NCBI GenBank assembly: GCA_031406385.1
Contig: JANOHI010000146.1
Span: 1-22,989, forward strand
DNA length: 22,989 bases
Direction: 5' to 3'
Source: JANLQX01 sp031406385
GTDB lineage: Bacteria; Actinomycetota; Acidimicrobiia; Acidimicrobiales; JANYDT01
Made by a program: the position numbers and the translations under genes. Each line of letters starts with the position of its first letter. Position 1 is the stretch's first letter. Shown in pieces: positions 7,510-14,847 of this stretch. A model generated the notes under the pieces. It did not search any database and was not told where the DNA came from. It saw only the letters and a list, made by a program, of their open reading frames with translations.

Positions 7510-8334
7510 CTACCAGCCGCCGGCGATCAGTTCCGCCCGGACTTTCGCTACGTCGTCGGCAAAGGTGACGCCGTGCCACGTGGAGTCCGTCACGGTGACG
7601 CTGATGCGCAGGTCGCCGGATGCGACGAGGCGACCGATAGCGTCGGGCAGGCCGAGTTCCGCTTTGGCATTCCCCCGGTGCTCGGTGCGGAAATCATCAC
7701 CGAGGTTGCGTAGAGCGGTCATGGCACTCGGACGAAACGCCCAAAGGTTCATGGACACGGCTGCGTCGTCCTCAAGTGCGTGGCCGGTCTCGTCGGTGAT
7801 GACCCCATCGACGCGCTCCACACCCCGTCGTTCCGTCAGTCCCTGGAGGAGTCCGTCAGGATCAACGACGGGTTCGGCACGCGACACCCCGCCGATCCCG
7901 GAGAGGGTCCGACCCACGGGGAACATCACTGCGGCTCCGTCGGTGTCGTTGCGCTGCGTTGCTTCGTATGCGTCGGCGAGCGCGGGCACGCCGTAGAGGT
8001 CGTCACCATTGGCGACGACCAACGGTCCCGACAACCCGGTGCTCGCGAGCGCGTCGACGGTGCCCCAGGGCTTGCCGGAACCGCCGTCGCGTCCGAGTTG
8101 GTCGGCGAACAGCACCGGAATCGGAGGGTTGATGAGCGCGCCGATGATCGCATCGCGGGTGAGTGGTCCAACGACGATGACGGCCTCGGTGAATCCGGCC
8201 CGCTTCGCCTGGTCGAGCGAGAGGTGGAGAAGCGCTTCGTGGTCGGGCCCGACCGGAGCGAGGGGCTTGACCCCGCCGAAGCGTGATCCGAGCCCGGCGG
8301 CCAGGAGGACGATGGGAACGGGCGTGGTAGTCAT
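7510..8334 (-). CDS. Sugar nucleotidyltransferase (NTP-transferase fold)
   Basis: 274 residues. The N-terminus PIVLLAAGLGSRFGGVKPLAPVG carries the G-x-G-x-R and following Lys of nucleotidyltransferases. LVVANGDDLYG supplies the metal-binding acidic residues. The length and the interior (WGTVDAL, AVSMNLWAFRP) fit the sugar-1-phosphate nucleotidyltransferase family. It should join an NTP to a sugar-1-phosphate, releasing pyrophosphate, and its partner is the kinase gene that follows in the same operon. The ATG at 8334 is used; the frame stays open far upstream, but that part is antisense to the oxidoreductase gene. Its start codon shares bases with the divergent start at 8333. Confidence 0.85.
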   Translation of the reverse strand: MTTTPVPIVLLAAGLGSRFGGVKPLAPVGPDHEALLHLSLDQAKRAGFTEAVIVVGPLTRDAIIGALINPPIPVLFADQLGRDGGSGKPWGTVDALASTGLSGPLVVANGDDLYGVPALADAYEATQRNDTDGAAVMFPVGRTLSGIGGVSRAEPVVDPDGLLQGLTERRGVERVDGVITDETGHALEDDAAVSMNLWAFRPSAMTALRNLGDDFRTEHRGNAKAELGLPDAIGRLVASGDLRISVTVTDSTWHGVTFADDVAKVRAELIAGGW

Positions 8335-9547
8335 GGCTATGACCAAGTCTGCCGTGCCCCAGCCGACCCTTTCGGACGAGGCCGATCTCCGCATCGCCAT
8401 GGTCGGACTTGGTCTGCGTGGGAACTTGCTCGACGTTGCCCATCGGCCCGGTCGCGGTGGCATCGTCGTCGGTCTCTGCGATCTCGACGAGGACCTGCTC
8501 CGGTATCGGGCCGACCAGCTCGGCGAGCGGCCGTGGACGACAACCCGTTTCGCTGACGTGCTCGCCGCGGATGACGTCGATGCTGTCATCATCGCGACGC
8601 CCGACGACGCGCACGAGGAGATGGTCATTGCCGCGCTGCGCGCTGGCAAGTCGACCTTCGCCGAGAAACCACTCGCCATCACCATCGAGGGATGCGACCG
8701 CATCCTCGCGGCCGCCGCCGATGTTGCCGCCGATGGGGTTCGGCTCTACGTAGGTCATAACCTTCGCCACTACAACGCCATCGGAACCATGAAGCGCCTC
8801 ATCGACGATGGCGCGATCGGCGAGGTGCAGGCCGTGTGGTGCCGGCATTTCGTCGGTCATGGCGGCGACTTTTACTTCAAGGATTGGCATGCGCAACGCC
8901 GCCATGTCACGTCGTTGCTGCTGCAGAAGGGCGCGCACGACATCGACGTGATCCACTGGCTGGCCGGCGGAGTGTCGAGGCTGGTGCAAGGGTTCGGCCG
9001 ACTCGCGGTGTACGGCCGCGTGGCCGATCGACATGATGGGGCAAAACGTGACGACTGGTTCGACCAGGACATGCACTGGCCTCCGCTGTCGAACACGGGG
9101 TTGCATCCGGAGATCGACGTCGAGGATCTGTCGATGATCCAGATGCAATTGTCGAACGGGGTCATGGCGTCGTACCAGGAATGTCATTTCACGCCGGACT
9201 ACTGGCGGAACTACACCGTCATTGGGACCGACGGGCGACTCGAGAACTTCGGCGACGTGGAGGGTGTTGTGCGCGTCTGGAATCGCCGTGGCGGATACTC
9301 CGAGCGTGGTGATATCGAAGTTCCGTTCTTGCCCGGGCAGGGCGGCCACGGTGGTGCCGACGAAGCGCTGATGGCGGAGTTCGTCCAGTTCGCCCGTCAC
9401 GGCGGGGCGACGCAGACGTCGCCGATCGGCGCTCGGGAGGCCGTGGCGGCGGGATGCGCGGGGGCAGAGTCCTTGCGCTCGGGTGGCACTCCGGTCGCGG
9501 TGCGCGCACCTGACCCCGACGTCGTGCGTCGGCTGACGAGCGGCTGA
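8333..9547 (+). CDS. Gfo/Idh/MocA family oxidoreductase
   Basis: About 404 residues. An N-terminal Rossmann domain begins LRIAMVGLGLRGNL (about residues 19-32). VDAVIIATPDDAHEEMV and the signature FAEKPLA (E111-K112-P113) are diagnostic of Gfo/Idh/MocA dehydrogenases, where the Lys is catalytic. The C-terminal domain contains LYVGHNLRHY and LLLQKGAHDIDVIHWLAGG with His candidates for catalysis. These enzymes oxidise or epimerise sugars or cyclitols using NAD(P). With the divergent kinase/nucleotidyltransferase pair it suggests sugar salvage or nucleotide-sugar modification. The start is uncertain: ATG 8333, ATG 8339 or GTG 8354 are in frame. ATG 8333 would overlap the opposite start. Confidence 0.88.
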   Translation: MAMTKSAVPQPTLSDEADLRIAMVGLGLRGNLLDVAHRPGRGGIVVGLCDLDEDLLRYRADQLGERPWTTTRFADVLAADDVDAVIIATPDDAHEEMVIAALRAGKSTFAEKPLAITIEGCDRILAAAADVAADGVRLYVGHNLRHYNAIGTMKRLIDDGAIGEVQAVWCRHFVGHGGDFYFKDWHAQRRHVTSLLLQKGAHDIDVIHWLAGGVSRLVQGFGRLAVYGRVADRHDGAKRDDWFDQDMHWPPLSNTGLHPEIDVEDLSMIQMQLSNGVMASYQECHFTPDYWRNYTVIGTDGRLENFGDVEGVVRVWNRRGGYSERGDIEVPFLPGQGGHGGADEALMAEFVQFARHGGATQTSPIGAREAVAAGCAGAESLRSGGTPVAVRAPDPDVVRRLTSG

Positions 9548-9581
9548 TCCGGCCGCCTTGGTCCGGCTCCTGCTGGCATCG

Positions 9582-9651
9582 TGCGGCAAAACACCTCCGA
9601 GTGGCGTTGGTAGGTGTTTTGCCCCAAGAAATGGGGGCAACCTCTCTCCCA
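9582..9651 (-). repeat. Two-hairpin dispersed repeat, copy 2 (inverted)
   Basis: The reverse complement aligns along its whole length with copies 1 and 3. In hairpin 2 the stem is GGCAAAACACCT/AGGTGTTTTGCC: relative to the other copies a G-C pair has become A-T on both arms, a compensatory change that favours a conserved stem. It lies between the oxidoreductase gene and the exported-protein gene, 8 nt before the regulatory module at 9659. Confidence 0.85.
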
Positions 9652-9658
9652 CGCGCTA

Positions 9659-9721
9659 GTGACGCACGTCACAGTGGGCTTTGTGTCCGGAACTTCTTGG
9701 TGGTGACTCACCACTGGCATC
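9659..9721 (+). promoter_or_regulatory. Composite upstream module, copy A (exported-protein gene)
   Basis: Three blocks are shared in order and near-identical spacing with the module at 10831-10894: the palindrome GTGACGCACGTCAC (9659-9672; fits the CRP/FNR half-site form GTGA-N6-TCAC), TGTCCGGA (9684-9691) and GACTCACCACTGGC (9705-9718). GGAAC at 9689 resembles an ECF sigma -35 element. The module ends 45 nt before the ATG at 9766. Confidence 0.65.
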
Positions 9722-9765
9722 AAACAACGCACCACTCGGGTGCGTGCCAACCACAAGGAGTCATC

Positions 9766-10662
9766 ATGAACCGCACCGCCCGCCGCATTCGCACCATCTC
9801 CGCCGCTACCCTCGCCCTCACTGCCGCCGGCCTCACCCTCGGGTCGATCTCCGCCTCGGCTCTCCCGCCGGTGTTCCCGACGATCCCGCTTCCGACCTTC
9901 ACTATCCCGCCGATCACCCTGCCTCCCATCACCATTCCGCCGGTCTTCGACGGGCCGGTCGTCACCATCGACCCCGGCATCTTCTCCTCTATGTCGACCA
10001 CCCTCACAGCGCCGGCCGGGCCGGTCGAGCGGGGCGCCAATTACGCCTACTCCATGAAGGTTTCCCTTGGCCCGCTCGTTACCGGCCCCGTGACGCTGCT
10101 CCACAGCATCCCGTCCACCATCAACGGCGCCGTGTGGAGCTGTTCCACCACCGGCGGGGCGACCTGCGGCGGCGGAGCCGCCGGGTCCGGGAACATCTCC
10201 CGGGTGCTGACGATGCCGTCCAGCTCCACGGTCACCTTCCTGGTCAATGGGACCGTTTCCCTTGATGCCAACAACTTCTCCGTCGCCATGAGCGCAGTCC
10301 GCGGCGGCACGCCGTCGAACCGCTCGGTCGACGTGGGCGTCAACGTGCCCGTGCCGACCACCATCACCCCGACGCCTTCACCGACGACCACCGTCGCTCC
10401 CGTGGTCCCGGTGGTACCGCCGTCGGCGCCGGTCGTCCCGCCCGCCCCGGCTCCGACGCCCGCCCCGGCTCCGACGCCCGCCCCCGCCCCGGCTCCGACG
10501 CCCGCTCAGCAGCCGATCGTGATCGTGCTCCAGCAGCCGGCTCCGCCCGTCGCCAAGAAGGCTGTCAAGAAGGTTGTCAAGAAGGCCAAGAAGGTCAGCA
10601 AGAAGAAGGTTGCTCGCAAGCCGGTCCGCCGGGTCGTCTCGACCAAGAAATCGGTTCGCTAG
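9766..10662 (+). CDS. Exported protein with DUF11-like domain, Pro-rich linker and Lys/Arg-rich tail
   Basis: 298 residues. A Sec signal peptide (RR start, hydrophobic core ISAATLALTAAGL, cleavage near ASA-LPP at residue 32) is followed by a Pro/Thr/Ile-rich segment. Residues about 77-178 form a beta-rich DUF11-like domain with two Cys (126 and 134). A PAPTPAP linker (about 201-260) and a tail in which 18 of the last 36 residues are Lys or Arg (KKAVKKVVKKAKK...) complete the chain. The tail resembles histone H1 or Hlp tails and is odd in an exported protein; it could bind teichoic-acid-like polymers, nucleic acid or acidic surface glycans. AAGGAG at 9755-9760 fixes the start. It is followed by a terminator, and shares an upstream module with the sigma gene. 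No known function. Confidence 0.8.
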   Translation: MNRTARRIRTISAATLALTAAGLTLGSISASALPPVFPTIPLPTFTIPPITLPPITIPPVFDGPVVTIDPGIFSSMSTTLTAPAGPVERGANYAYSMKVSLGPLVTGPVTLLHSIPSTINGAVWSCSTTGGATCGGGAAGSGNISRVLTMPSSSTVTFLVNGTVSLDANNFSVAMSAVRGGTPSNRSVDVGVNVPVPTTITPTPSPTTTVAPVVPVVPPSAPVVPPAPAPTPAPAPTPAPAPAPTPAQQPIVIVLQQPAPPVAKKAVKKVVKKAKKVSKKKVARKPVRRVVSTKKSVR

Positions 10663-10673
10663 CTCGTCTTGAG

Positions 10674-10729
10674 CGGGGGGTCGGGCTCGTCTCGGCGGAA
10701 GAGCCCCGCCCCCCGAGCCCTCTTGTTTG
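10674..10729 (+). terminator. Probable intrinsic terminator of the exported-protein gene
   Basis: A 15-nt stem (CGGGGGGTCGGGCTC at 10674-10688 with GAGCCCCGCCCCCCG at 10701-10715, two mismatches) closes a 12-nt loop and is followed by a T-containing stretch, CTCTTGTTTG. It begins 12 nt after the stop codon. Confidence 0.65.
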
Positions 10730-10830
10730 ATCGTTCGCAGGCTCACCTGTGCCCCGGTCCCTCCGCATCAGCGGGGGGACCGGCGCGCTGACGGGCCGGC
10801 GAACCCAACCCGACACCTCGCTGCGATTCT

Positions 10831-10894
10831 GTGACACGGGTCACCGAAGGAGGTTTCTGTCCGGATTCCCCTTTGGGGACTCACCACTGGCGTC
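10831..10894 (+). promoter_or_regulatory. Composite upstream module, copy B (sigma-factor gene)
   Basis: The same three blocks as copy A: GTGACACGGGTCAC (10831-10844), TGTCCGGA (10858-10865) and GACTCACCACTGGC (10878-10891). The total spacing between the palindrome and the last block is the same to within a few bases (32 nt in copy A, 33 nt in copy B). It lies 119 nt before the sigma ATG. Confidence 0.65.
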
Positions 10895-11000
10895 CATCGA
10901 CCTCGGGTTTCGTTTCGGCGAAAAGGCCCGACCAAAGAAGCCCTCGTTCGATTGTCCTGTCCATCTCACGCCCGCCCCGTGCGCCCTGCGTGACTATCCC

Positions 11001-11006
11001 TAGGCT
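11001..11006 (+). promoter_or_regulatory. Possible -10 box for a leaderless sigma transcript
   Basis: TAGGCT is of the TANNNT form and ends 6 nt before the ATG at 11013. The gene has no Shine-Dalgarno sequence. This is a second candidate promoter besides the module at 10831. Confidence 0.35.
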
Positions 11007-11012
11007 CTCCCT

Positions 11013-12632
11013 ATGTCCCGGTCCCTCCGCATTGCCAGTGACGCCGATGTGGCGACACGCGCCGCGCAAGGGGATCGTGACGCCTTCGGTGAGCTGTATG
11101 ACCGGTTCGGGTCGCAGCTGTACGACTTCTGCGCCCGCCTGACCGGTTCGCCTGACGATGCTGCCGACGTCACCCACGAGGTGTTCATCCGGGCCTCGTC
11201 TCGGCTGTCGCAGCTCCGTGAACCCGAACGGGTGCGGGCATGGCTCTTCTCGGTTGCCCGACACGAGTGCTACGCCCACACACGTAAACGGTCCCGAACC
11301 CTTCCCAAAGATCCCATGCAATTCGGTGAAACCCTCGAACAGAGCGGCCGTACGGCCGGAGGACTCATTGAGTCCGGTGAGCTCGTCTCCCTGGCCACCG
11401 CGGCGCGCGGTGGCCTGGAGTCCGATGACATGACCCTCCTGGACCTCCGCTTCCGCCAAGACCTGAGCGGCAACGATCTGGCCGAAGCGGCCGGCGTTCC
11501 CCACGAGCACCTCCACAAGGCGCTCGCGCGAGCGGCCGAGCGCTTCGAGAAGTCGCTCACTGCGGTGGTGCTCCTGCGTCACGGTCGTAAGCACTGTGCC
11601 GGACTCGCTGCTCTTGCCGCCGACGGCGTGGCCCTTGACCCTCTGCTCCGTAAGCGCGTGTCGCGCCATGTCGAGGGCTGCGATGAGTGCACCCGCCGCC
11701 GCCACGCACTCGTGAACCCGTCGACGATGTCGGCCAGTGCCACGTCCCGCCTTGCCCCCCAACTCGCCCCACCAACCGGCCTACGCGACGCCGTGGTGTC
11801 GTCGATGGCCGCGGGGGTCGGGTCGTCATCGGTGAGCTACGGCTGGCAGCGCAACGGCTTTCCGCAATCAATCCGCCGCCGCCGGACCCTTCCGACCGTG
11901 GCGATGGTGAGCGGTTTGTTGCTGGTGTCGGCCGGTTTGGCTCGCGAAAACCCGACCGGATCGTTCCGACCACCGACTCCCCCGACAACTCTGGCGCCCC
12001 CGACCCTCCCGCCAACCACTGTGGTCACGCTTCCGCCGACGACGGTGGCGCCGCCGACCGTCGCTCCGCCGACGTCGACCACCAGTGCCGCCACCACGAC
12101 ATCAACCACCACCACCACCAGCACGACGACGACGACGACCACGACCACGACCACGAAGCTGCCGGTTCCGACCACCGCCAAGGCCGTTCCGCCATCGACG
12201 GGCAAGGTCCGCTCGACCGCAATGCCGACGACCCGCAAGCCGACGCGTCGCCGAGCCTCCACCACCCTCGCCCCGCCACCGGTGCTGACGACGGAAGTAC
12301 CCACTTTCGCGCCGATCGCCGAGCCAACGACGACCGTTGCCGAGGTGACAGTCCCGCCGACGGTGACCACGCCACCGCCGGTCATCATCACGACCACCTC
12401 GGCCCCATCGACGGTGCCCCCGACCCAGCCGACCACCCCGCCGACGGTCGTGACGACCACCACCAGACCGTGTGTCCCCGGTCAGACCTGCCCGACCACG
12501 CCAACGAACCCGCCGCAGACAACGACCACGCTCAAATCGTGTAACCCGTCGGTCATCTGTCTTCCTCCGACGATCCCGCCGATCATCGTCGTGTTCCGCA
12601 CCACCACGACGCTTGCGATCACCATCCGCTAG
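11013..12632 (+). CDS. ECF sigma factor fused to zinc anti-sigma motif, membrane helix and Thr/Pro-rich extracellular arm
   Basis: 539 residues in one chain. Sigma region 2 spans about 15-92 (DRDAFGELYDRFGSQLYDFC, then DAADVTHEVFIRA). A region 4-like segment spans about 135-190 (LLDLRFRQDLSGNDLAEAAG). Next comes a zinc-binding anti-sigma motif H-x3-C-x2-C (H219, C223, C226; RHVEGCDEC), one membrane helix about 294-310 (PTVAMVSGLLLVSAGLA), a Thr/Pro arm including an almost unbroken Thr run (361-381), and two CX5C pairs near the end (C487/C493, C510/C516). Sigma and anti-sigma are normally separate proteins; here release would need proteolysis or a conformational change. C-terminally extended ECF groups are known in actinobacteria, but I cannot assign this one to a group. 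The start at ATG 11013 fits region 2. The reading frame is continuous, so the fusion is not an artefact of joining. Confidence 0.85.
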   Translation: MSRSLRIASDADVATRAAQGDRDAFGELYDRFGSQLYDFCARLTGSPDDAADVTHEVFIRASSRLSQLREPERVRAWLFSVARHECYAHTRKRSRTLPKDPMQFGETLEQSGRTAGGLIESGELVSLATAARGGLESDDMTLLDLRFRQDLSGNDLAEAAGVPHEHLHKALARAAERFEKSLTAVVLLRHGRKHCAGLAALAADGVALDPLLRKRVSRHVEGCDECTRRRHALVNPSTMSASATSRLAPQLAPPTGLRDAVVSSMAAGVGSSSVSYGWQRNGFPQSIRRRRTLPTVAMVSGLLLVSAGLARENPTGSFRPPTPPTTLAPPTLPPTTVVTLPPTTVAPPTVAPPTSTTSAATTTSTTTTTSTTTTTTTTTTTKLPVPTTAKAVPPSTGKVRSTAMPTTRKPTRRRASTTLAPPPVLTTEVPTFAPIAEPTTTVAEVTVPPTVTTPPPVIITTTSAPSTVPPTQPTTPPTVVTTTTRPCVPGQTCPTTPTNPPQTTTTLKSCNPSVICLPPTIPPIIVVFRTTTTLAITIR

Positions 12633-12887
12633 CAACACATCCGCTAGCCGCGTCGCAGCTTCACGGCGTCAACGGTGCCCAGGTGGTCGCTTGTGCGGCC
12701 CGTTTCCGACAGCCACGCGCACATAACGCAATCCGACGCGCACATCGGCGTACCGTAGCCGAACCGCAGCCGATTTCGGGCGAGGTGCGCGCCAAAAAGT
12801 CTGAGGTGCGCGTGAACTCTGCCTGTCGTTCTGGCCCCGGCCGGTCTCTTGGTTTCCGACCACCAGCGGTGACTCGGCCGAGTGCAG
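12633..12887. other. Intergenic region with four GTGCGCG/CGCGCAC sites
   Basis: There is no gene in these 255 bases. ATCCGCTAGC, which includes the sigma stop codon, is repeated directly at 12624-12633 and 12639-12648. CGCGCAC occurs at 12716-12722 and 12737-12743, and its complement GTGCGCG at 12785-12791 and 12806-12812. Each pair is spaced exactly 21 bp, and the two pairs face each other as inverted repeats. This could be a protein-binding array between the convergent sigma and proS genes. No promoter role is expected there. Confidence 0.5.
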
Positions 12888-14627
12888 CTACGCCCGGCTG
12901 GCAACGACGAGGTCGTCGACGATGGCATCGACGGATACCTCGCGCCGTTCGCCGGTGCGTCGATCCTTGACCTCGACCATGGCGTTGGCGAGACCCTTGC
13001 CGACGATGCAGATGGTCGGCATGCCAAGGAGATCGGCGTCGCCGAACTTGATGCCGGCGCTCACGCCGATGCGATCGTCGAGGAGGACCCGAACACCACG
13101 GGCGTCGAGGGCGGCAGCGATCCGCTCGGCCTCGACGAGTTGCGCCCCACCCTCCTTGCCGGTCACGGCGACGATGTGTACCTGCGCCGGGGCGATCGAG
13201 TTGGGCCAGCACAGGCCGCGCTCGTCATGGCGCTGCTCGGCCACCACGGCCACCGCCCGGGACACCCCGATGCCGTAGGAGCCCATGGTGATGCGCATCG
13301 GCTGACCGTCGGGGCCGGCGGCGTCGAGGGCGAACGCGTCGGCGTACTTGCGGCCGAGTTGGAAGATGTGGCCGATTTCGATGGCCCGGCCGGTGGTGAG
13401 CGGCGAGCTGCACCGGGGACAGGGGTCGCCCGCAACGATCGTCGCGACCGAGATCACCCGGTCGACATGGAAGTCGCGCCCGACGACGGCATCGATCACG
13501 TGGTGTTCGTATCTGTTTGCGCCCGTGACCCATGAGGTGTCGGCGGCGACGGCGGGGTCGGCGTAGACGGTCACGCCATGATCGGCCATGCCGATGGCGG
13601 AGACGTATCCCTTCACGAACGATGCCTGGGCGGCGAAGTCGTCGTCAGTGAATGGCTCGAGACGGCCGGGCGCGATGGCGGCTTCAAGCTTGGTTTCGTC
13701 GACCTCACGATCACCGGGGACGAGCACCATGATCGGCTTGCCATCGACCTTGAAGAGGATGTTCTTCAAGAGCTTCGTGGCATCGACGCCGAGGTTGTGG
13801 TGGTCGTTGAGGTGGGCGACAAGTGCTGTTATGCCGGGCGCTTCGGGCGTATGCAGAGCGGTCATCGTCGGGTGGGTGCCGGGGTCGACGGTGGCGAGGT
13901 CGCCAATGGACCGTTCCACTGCCTCCACGTTGGCGGCGTAGTCGCACGACGTGCAGCTCACGAAGGTGTCCTCGCCGGTGGGGCTGGGGGCGAGGAACTC
14001 CTCGCTGGCCGAGCCGCCCATGGCTCCGGAGATCGCCTGGACGATCCGGTACTCGATGCCGAGTCGGGCGAAGGTCTTCTGGTAGGCGTCGCGGTGCAAA
14101 CGGTACGACTCGGCGAGGCCATCGTCGGTCAGGTCGAACGAGTACGAATCCTTCATCAGGAACTCGCGGCCGCGCAGGATGCCCGAACGTGGCCGTGCCT
14201 CGTCTCGGTACTTCGATTGGATCTGGTACAAGATCACGGGGAAGTCGCGATACGACGTGTACAGATCTTTTACGGCGAGGGTGAAGAGCTCTTCATGGGT
14301 GGGGCCGAGCAGGTAATCGTTGCCGCGTCGGTCCTTGAGACGGAACAGCGTGTCGCCGTATTCCGTCCAGCGCCCGGTCGTCTCGTACGGGTCGCGGGGG
14401 AGGAGCGCCGGGAAGGTGACCTGTTGGGCCCCGATCGCGTCCATCTCCTCTTTCACAACCCTCTCGACGTTGTCCTGCACCAGTTGGCCGAGGGGCAGCA
14501 ACGAGTAGATGCCCGGTGCCCAGCGTCGGATGTAGCCGGCCCGCACCAAGAGCTTGTGGCTGGGAACTTCGGCGTCGGCCGGATCGTCGCGGAGGGTTCG
14601 AAGGAAGAGAGTCGACAGGCGAAGCAC
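12888..14627 (-). CDS. proS: Prolyl-tRNA synthetase
   Basis: 579 residues, the usual bacterial-type length. It charges tRNA-Pro with proline. Class II motifs are visible: GIYSLLPLG near residue 40, YLLGPTHEE (about 105-113), the motif 2 stretch SKYRDEARPRSGILRGREF (about 138-156), and motif 3 MGSYGIGVSRAVAVVAEQ. Between motifs 2 and 3 an insertion of about 180 residues contains KPIMVLVPGDREVDE and corresponds to the editing (INS) domain of bacterial ProRS. The C-terminal anticodon-binding domain has GVRVLLDDRIGVSAGIKF. The start is GTG at 14627. Repeat copy 3 begins 18 nt upstream of this start, so it may be part of the proS leader. The gene converges on the sigma-factor gene. Confidence 0.97.
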   Translation of the reverse strand: MLRLSTLFLRTLRDDPADAEVPSHKLLVRAGYIRRWAPGIYSLLPLGQLVQDNVERVVKEEMDAIGAQQVTFPALLPRDPYETTGRWTEYGDTLFRLKDRRGNDYLLGPTHEELFTLAVKDLYTSYRDFPVILYQIQSKYRDEARPRSGILRGREFLMKDSYSFDLTDDGLAESYRLHRDAYQKTFARLGIEYRIVQAISGAMGGSASEEFLAPSPTGEDTFVSCTSCDYAANVEAVERSIGDLATVDPGTHPTMTALHTPEAPGITALVAHLNDHHNLGVDATKLLKNILFKVDGKPIMVLVPGDREVDETKLEAAIAPGRLEPFTDDDFAAQASFVKGYVSAIGMADHGVTVYADPAVAADTSWVTGANRYEHHVIDAVVGRDFHVDRVISVATIVAGDPCPRCSSPLTTGRAIEIGHIFQLGRKYADAFALDAAGPDGQPMRITMGSYGIGVSRAVAVVAEQRHDERGLCWPNSIAPAQVHIVAVTGKEGGAQLVEAERIAAALDARGVRVLLDDRIGVSAGIKFGDADLLGMPTICIVGKGLANAMVEVKDRRTGERREVSVDAIVDDLVVASRA

Positions 14628-14645
14628 GCCGCAACGCTATTACCG

Positions 14646-14717
14646 CTGGGAGAGAGGTTGCCCCCATATATGGGGGCAGAACACCTCCCAACGGCGATGG
14701 GAGGCGTTCTGCCGCAT
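14646..14717 (+). repeat. Two-hairpin dispersed repeat, copy 3
   Basis: Hairpin 1 is the perfect palindrome TGCCCCCATATATGGGGGCA. Hairpin 2 is GGCAGAACACCTCCC/GGGAGGCGTTCTGCC with a single mismatched pair (A against C). This copy lies in the proS 5' region, between the divergent proS and lipase genes, so it cannot serve as a terminator for a preceding gene on either strand. Confidence 0.85.
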
Positions 14718-14847
14718 CTCACCGCCTGGCGGCGAACCCGGTTGGGCCGGAGCCAGCGGGTCGTCCCGACGGCCCCAAGATCGGGAGGACGCACCATCCG
14801 GACACGGAAAGCGACACGAACGGTGATCATCGGTCAGCGAGGTGGTC

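Noticed and set aside
8003..9652. 549-codon open frame on the minus strand opposite the oxidoreductase gene
   Set aside because: It lies opposite a clear Gfo/Idh/MocA gene, has no domain, and its length is explained by GC-rich codon bias that removes stops from the opposite strand.
10753..11032. CCCGGTCCCTCCGCAT occurring at about 10753 and again at the sigma start
   Set aside because: A 16-bp match with no extended similarity; the first copy opens no supported gene. It may be chance or a small duplication.
12060..12170. Repetitive ACC/ACG tract considered as a tandem-repeat array or CRISPR
   Set aside because: It is in frame and encodes the Thr-rich arm of the sigma fusion; there are no spacers and no constant unit.
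11837..12463. Val/Gly-rich open frame on the minus strand opposite the Thr-rich arm
   Set aside because: Threonine codons ACC/ACG read backwards give Gly/Val/Arg; there is no start context or domain.
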